A stretch of DNA of 64,000 nt, from the NCBI RefSeq assembly GCF_000376565.1, contig NZ_BARG01000038.1, forward strand, positions 186,001-250,000, read 5' to 3'. This document shows, piece after piece, positions 61,458 to 64,000 of this stretch. Source of the stretch: Streptomyces hokutonensis. Its GTDB lineage: Bacteria; Actinomycetota; Actinomycetes; Streptomycetales; Streptomycetaceae. The notes beneath the pieces are model-generated. The model was not told the origin of the DNA. It worked only from the letters and a program-made list of their open reading frames with translations, and made no database searches. The first letter of the stretch is position 1, and every line of letters begins with the position of its first letter. A program made the translations under genes and the position numbers.

Positions 61458-62798
61458 TCACTTCGAGACCGTGAAGCCCTGCTCGTTGCCGTACTTGATG
61501 GAGGCGTCCTGCCAGCTCTTCAGACCCTGGGCCAGCGTGGTGCCCGAGATGTAGGCCTTGCCGACGGTGTCGTTGAAGATCGAGTTGGCGTACTGCTGGA
61601 AGGGCAGGTACGACCAGTCGGAAGCGACCTCGGACGCCGACTGCGCGAAGATCTGGTTGGCCTTCTGGCCGCCGAAGTACGGGAACTCCTTGTTCAGGAA
61701 CGCGGAGGACTGGAGTTCCGCCTTGGTCGCCGGGAAGGCGCCCTGGTCGACACGGGTCTGGACGCCGGCGCCGGCGTTGGCGTACTCGACGAACGCGTAG
61801 GCGAGTTCCTTGTTCTTGCCCAGCGTCGGCAGGGCGAGGGACGAACCGCCGTTCTCCGCGCTGGCCTTGGCACCCGCGGTCCACTGCGGCATCGGGGCCG
61901 CGCGCCAGTCGCCGGAGGCACCGGCCACACCGCTGACGAAGTTGGCGGGCATCCAGGCACCGGTGGTCAGGGTGGCGATGGTGCCGTCACCGAGGCCCTT
62001 GTACCAGTCGTCGGTCCAGCCGTTGATGGGCGAGACGAGCTTCTCGTCGAGGAGCTTCTGCCAGGTGTCCGTGTACTTCTTGGCGCCCGCGTCCTCGAAG
62101 TTGACCGTCACCTTGGTGCCGTCGACCTTGTAGGGGCGCGAACCGGCCTGCCACAGCATGCTGGTGGTGAAGCCGGCGTCACCGGCGTCGTTGGCGATGT
62201 ACGCCTTGGGGTCGGCCTTGTGCAGCTTGCGGGCCGCGTCGACGTACTCGTCCCAGGTGGTCGGGACGGCGATCTTGTACTTGTCGAAGACCTTCTTGTT
62301 GTAGAACATCGCCATCGGGCCCGAGTCCATCGGCAGGCCGTAGACCTTGGAGCCGTCGCTCACCGCGTTCCACGGACCGGCCGTGTACTTGGACGCCAGC
62401 TTGTCGGCGCCGTACGGCGCCAGGTCGCTGAGCCCCTTGGTCAGGGAGTACTGGCTGAGGGCGAAGTACTCGACCTGGGAGACGTCCGGGACGCCCTTCC
62501 CGGCCGCGATCGCGTTCGACAGCGCGGTGTAGTACTTGTCACCGGACTTGTCGCTGACCAGGTTGACCTTGACCTTGGGGTACTTCTTCTCGAAGTCGGC
62601 CGCGACCTTCTTCAGGGTGGGCTCCCAGGCCCAGACCGTGACCGAGCCGCCCTTCTTCAGGGCCGCCTGGATGTCCGAGGCCGAGACGGCCTTGGTGCTG
62701 GAGCTGTCGTCGTCCGAACTGCCGCACGCCGTCGCCCCCAGGGAGAGGACGGAGAGGAGGGCGAGGCCGCGCAGCAGGCGGCCGGTGGTTCTGCGCAT
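61458..62798 (-). CDS. Sugar-binding lipoprotein of ABC importer
   Basis: 446-residue extracellular solute-binding protein. Lipobox LGATAC with the lipid-modified Cys at residue 25, then a Ser/Asp-rich spacer and the Family-1 binding fold (GSVTVWAWEPTLKKVAADFEKKYP). ATG 62798. Sits between the permeases and GH42, so a galactoside or lactose-type ligand is likely. Confidence 0.9.
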   Translation of the reverse strand: MRRTTGRLLRGLALLSVLSLGATACGSSDDDSSSTKAVSASDIQAALKKGGSVTVWAWEPTLKKVAADFEKKYPKVKVNLVSDKSGDKYYTALSNAIAAGKGVPDVSQVEYFALSQYSLTKGLSDLAPYGADKLASKYTAGPWNAVSDGSKVYGLPMDSGPMAMFYNKKVFDKYKIAVPTTWDEYVDAARKLHKADPKAYIANDAGDAGFTTSMLWQAGSRPYKVDGTKVTVNFEDAGAKKYTDTWQKLLDEKLVSPINGWTDDWYKGLGDGTIATLTTGAWMPANFVSGVAGASGDWRAAPMPQWTAGAKASAENGGSSLALPTLGKNKELAYAFVEYANAGAGVQTRVDQGAFPATKAELQSSAFLNKEFPYFGGQKANQIFAQSASEVASDWSYLPFQQYANSIFNDTVGKAYISGTTLAQGLKSWQDASIKYGNEQGFTVSK

Positions 62799-62844
62799 GG
62801 AGGTGCTTCCACTTCTTCGTGGGTGGGACTACTTGAGGGTGGGG

Positions 62845-63795
62845 TTATTCCTTGACGCTTCCGGCGGCGAGACCGGACTGCCAGTACTTCTGCAGCAGCA
62901 GGAACGCCGCGATCAGCGGCACGATGGTGAGCAGCGAACCGGTGATCACCAGGTTGAAGATCACGTCACCGCCGATCGTCTGCGCCTGGGAGCTCCAGGC
63001 GCTCAGACCAAGCGTCAGCGGGTACCAGTTGGGATCCCTGAGCATGATCAGCGGGAGGAAGTAGTTGTTCCAGGTCGCGACGGTGGTGAACAGCAGCACC
63101 GTGACGACACCGGGGGCGAGCAGCGGCAGCGATACCTGGAAGAAGGTGCGGATCTCGCCCGCTCCGTCCATGCGGGCGGCTTCGAGGAGTTCGACCGGGA
63201 TGGCCTCGGTCGCGAAGACCCACATCAGATAGAGGCCGAACGGCGAGATCAGCGAGGGGATGATCACAGCCCAAGGGGTGTCCGTCAGTCCGATCTTGCT
63301 GAACATCAGGAAGGTGGGCACCGCGAGGGCCGTGCCCGGGACGGCTACGGCACCGATGACCACGGCGAAGATCGCGCGCTTCCCGGGGAAGTTGAACTTC
63401 GCCAGCGCGTAGCCGCCGAGGATCGCCAGGAAGGTGGCCCCGCCGGCGCCGAGCACGACGTAGAGCAGGGTGTTCAGCAGCCACCGGCCGAAGATGCCGT
63501 CGTGGTAGGTGAACGTGTCGTGGATGTTCGACCAGAGGGCGAAACGGTGGGCGAACCACAGGCCGTTGGAGTCGGCCAGTCCCGACTGGGTCTTGGTGGC
63601 GCTGATGACCAGCCAGATCAGGGGCACCACGGTGTAGACCAGGATCAGACCGGTGAGCACGGTCAGCAGCACACTGCGCTTCGGGCGCCCGGGCGTGTGC
63701 TTCTTGCGGGGCGTGCGCAGCCGGGGCGCGGTTCGGGAGCCGCCGCCGGACGGTGCGGGCGCCGACGCCGAGGCGGTGGTGACGGGGGTGCTCAT
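62845..63795 (-). CDS. Sugar ABC importer permease, MalG type
   Basis: 316-residue inner membrane subunit with six helices and the EAA loop ELLEAARMDGAGEIRTFF (about residues 205-225) that binds the ATPase. The N-terminal 40 residues are a hydrophilic tail. ATG 63795 is three bases after the stop of the upstream permease. No ATPase is in the window; Streptomyces commonly shares one MsiK. Confidence 0.9.
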   Translation of the reverse strand: MSTPVTTASASAPAPSGGGSRTAPRLRTPRKKHTPGRPKRSVLLTVLTGLILVYTVVPLIWLVISATKTQSGLADSNGLWFAHRFALWSNIHDTFTYHDGIFGRWLLNTLLYVVLGAGGATFLAILGGYALAKFNFPGKRAIFAVVIGAVAVPGTALAVPTFLMFSKIGLTDTPWAVIIPSLISPFGLYLMWVFATEAIPVELLEAARMDGAGEIRTFFQVSLPLLAPGVVTVLLFTTVATWNNYFLPLIMLRDPNWYPLTLGLSAWSSQAQTIGGDVIFNLVITGSLLTIVPLIAAFLLLQKYWQSGLAAGSVKE

Positions 63796-63797
63796 GG

Positions 63798-64000
63798 TCA
63801 GGCTCCCTTGCGCATGCCGCGAAGCTGCACGACATAGGCGATGACCATGGTGATCAGCCCCATGATGATCGCGACCGCCGCGGAGTAGTTGTGCTGCTGG
63901 CCGTTGAAGGACAGCGAGTACGTGTAGAAGTTCGGGGTGTAGTCCGTCGTGATCGCGTTGCGTGCCAGCGGTCGCAGGATGCTCGGCTCGTTGAAGAGCT
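63798..64000 (-). CDS. Sugar ABC importer permease, MalF type, C-terminal part
   Basis: Only the last 67 codons are in the window, running in from position 64000. The end reads NYSAAVAIIMGLITMVIAYVV, a final membrane helix, and NEPSILRPLARNAITTDY, typical of MalF-like permeases. It precedes the MalG-type gene with the stop two bases from the next start. The operon continues off the right edge. Confidence 0.82.
   Translation of the reverse strand, partial: LFNEPSILRPLARNAITTDYTPNFYTYSLSFNGQQHNYSAAVAIIMGLITMVIAYVVQLRGMRKGA

Noticed and set aside
1..64000. Prophage, insertion sequence, integrase, tRNA or rRNA genes
   Set aside because: No transposase or integrase motifs, no terminal repeats and no cloverleaf-like sequence were seen anywhere in the window.

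Overview
The window is chromosomal DNA from a high-GC actinomycete, almost certainly a Streptomyces. Supporting points are strong third-position GC bias, many GTG starts, and Streptomyces-typical families: DUF5133, a TgmA/TgmB ATP-grasp RiPP pair, a vanillate decarboxylase VdcBCD set, SpoIIE-type phosphatases with PAS/GAF domains, an LAETG sortase substrate, and a DasR-type site at a chitinase. I see no rRNA, tRNA, CRISPR array, insertion sequence or prophage. The region looks like chromosome-arm accessory DNA made of many small independent operons.

Layout. 1-3.1 kb: a true formylglycine-generating enzyme coupled to a cation/proton antiporter, divergent from a membrane protein. 3.1-3.75 kb: two decayed cell-wall-related genes. 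4.0-10.5 kb: GNAT enzyme with a possible leader ORF, an oxidoreductase, a DUF5666-like secreted protein, an aldo/keto reductase, an ABC exporter and DUF5133. 10.5-15.5 kb: GlxA-type regulator, a PAS-PAS-GAF-PP2C phosphatase and a beta-lactamase-fold serine hydrolase. 15.5-17.8 kb: a TIR-like zinc-ribbon protein facing a two-gene graspetide locus (tgmA, tgmB). 17.9-25.3 kb: AraC regulator, GH29 fucosidase, mycothiol-type DinB protein, two unrecognised Streptomyces proteins and a second PP2C phosphatase with a fused kinase-like domain. 25.3-31.7 kb: DUF1152, an ECF sigma factor with a DHFR-like partner, an FprA-type ferredoxin reductase behind a candidate iron box, an SDR and an MFS exporter. 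31.7-37 kb: coupled GH63 and GH13 glycosidases, then an LAETG surface protein.

37.1-42.8 kb: a MarR/DHA2 efflux pair, then TetR divergent from patatin and P450, with two GGGGAG-type palindromes between. 42.1-46.1 kb: AraC divergent from vdcBCD, which removes the carboxyl group of phenolic acids such as vanillate. 46.1-50.5 kb: an amine-utilisation operon (copper amine oxidase, APC permease, small membrane protein, TetR) headed by a 34-bp palindrome. 50.6-52.4 kb: an RsbW-like kinase and a membrane PP2C phosphatase. 52.5-59.3 kb: MarR/LLM oxidoreductase, GNAT, a DasR-site chitinase, a permease under a CsoR-like copper box, DUF2218, and a TetR/XRE pair. 59.3-64 kb: a sugar ABC importer (two permeases, binding lipoprotein) with GH42 beta-galactosidase, running out of the window.

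The common theme is carbohydrate, amine and aromatic catabolism under local regulators with readable operator palindromes, plus a partner-switching phosphatase/kinase set. The most unusual items are the minimal graspetide locus with the TIR-like neighbour, the decayed cell-wall gene pair, and several strong operators.
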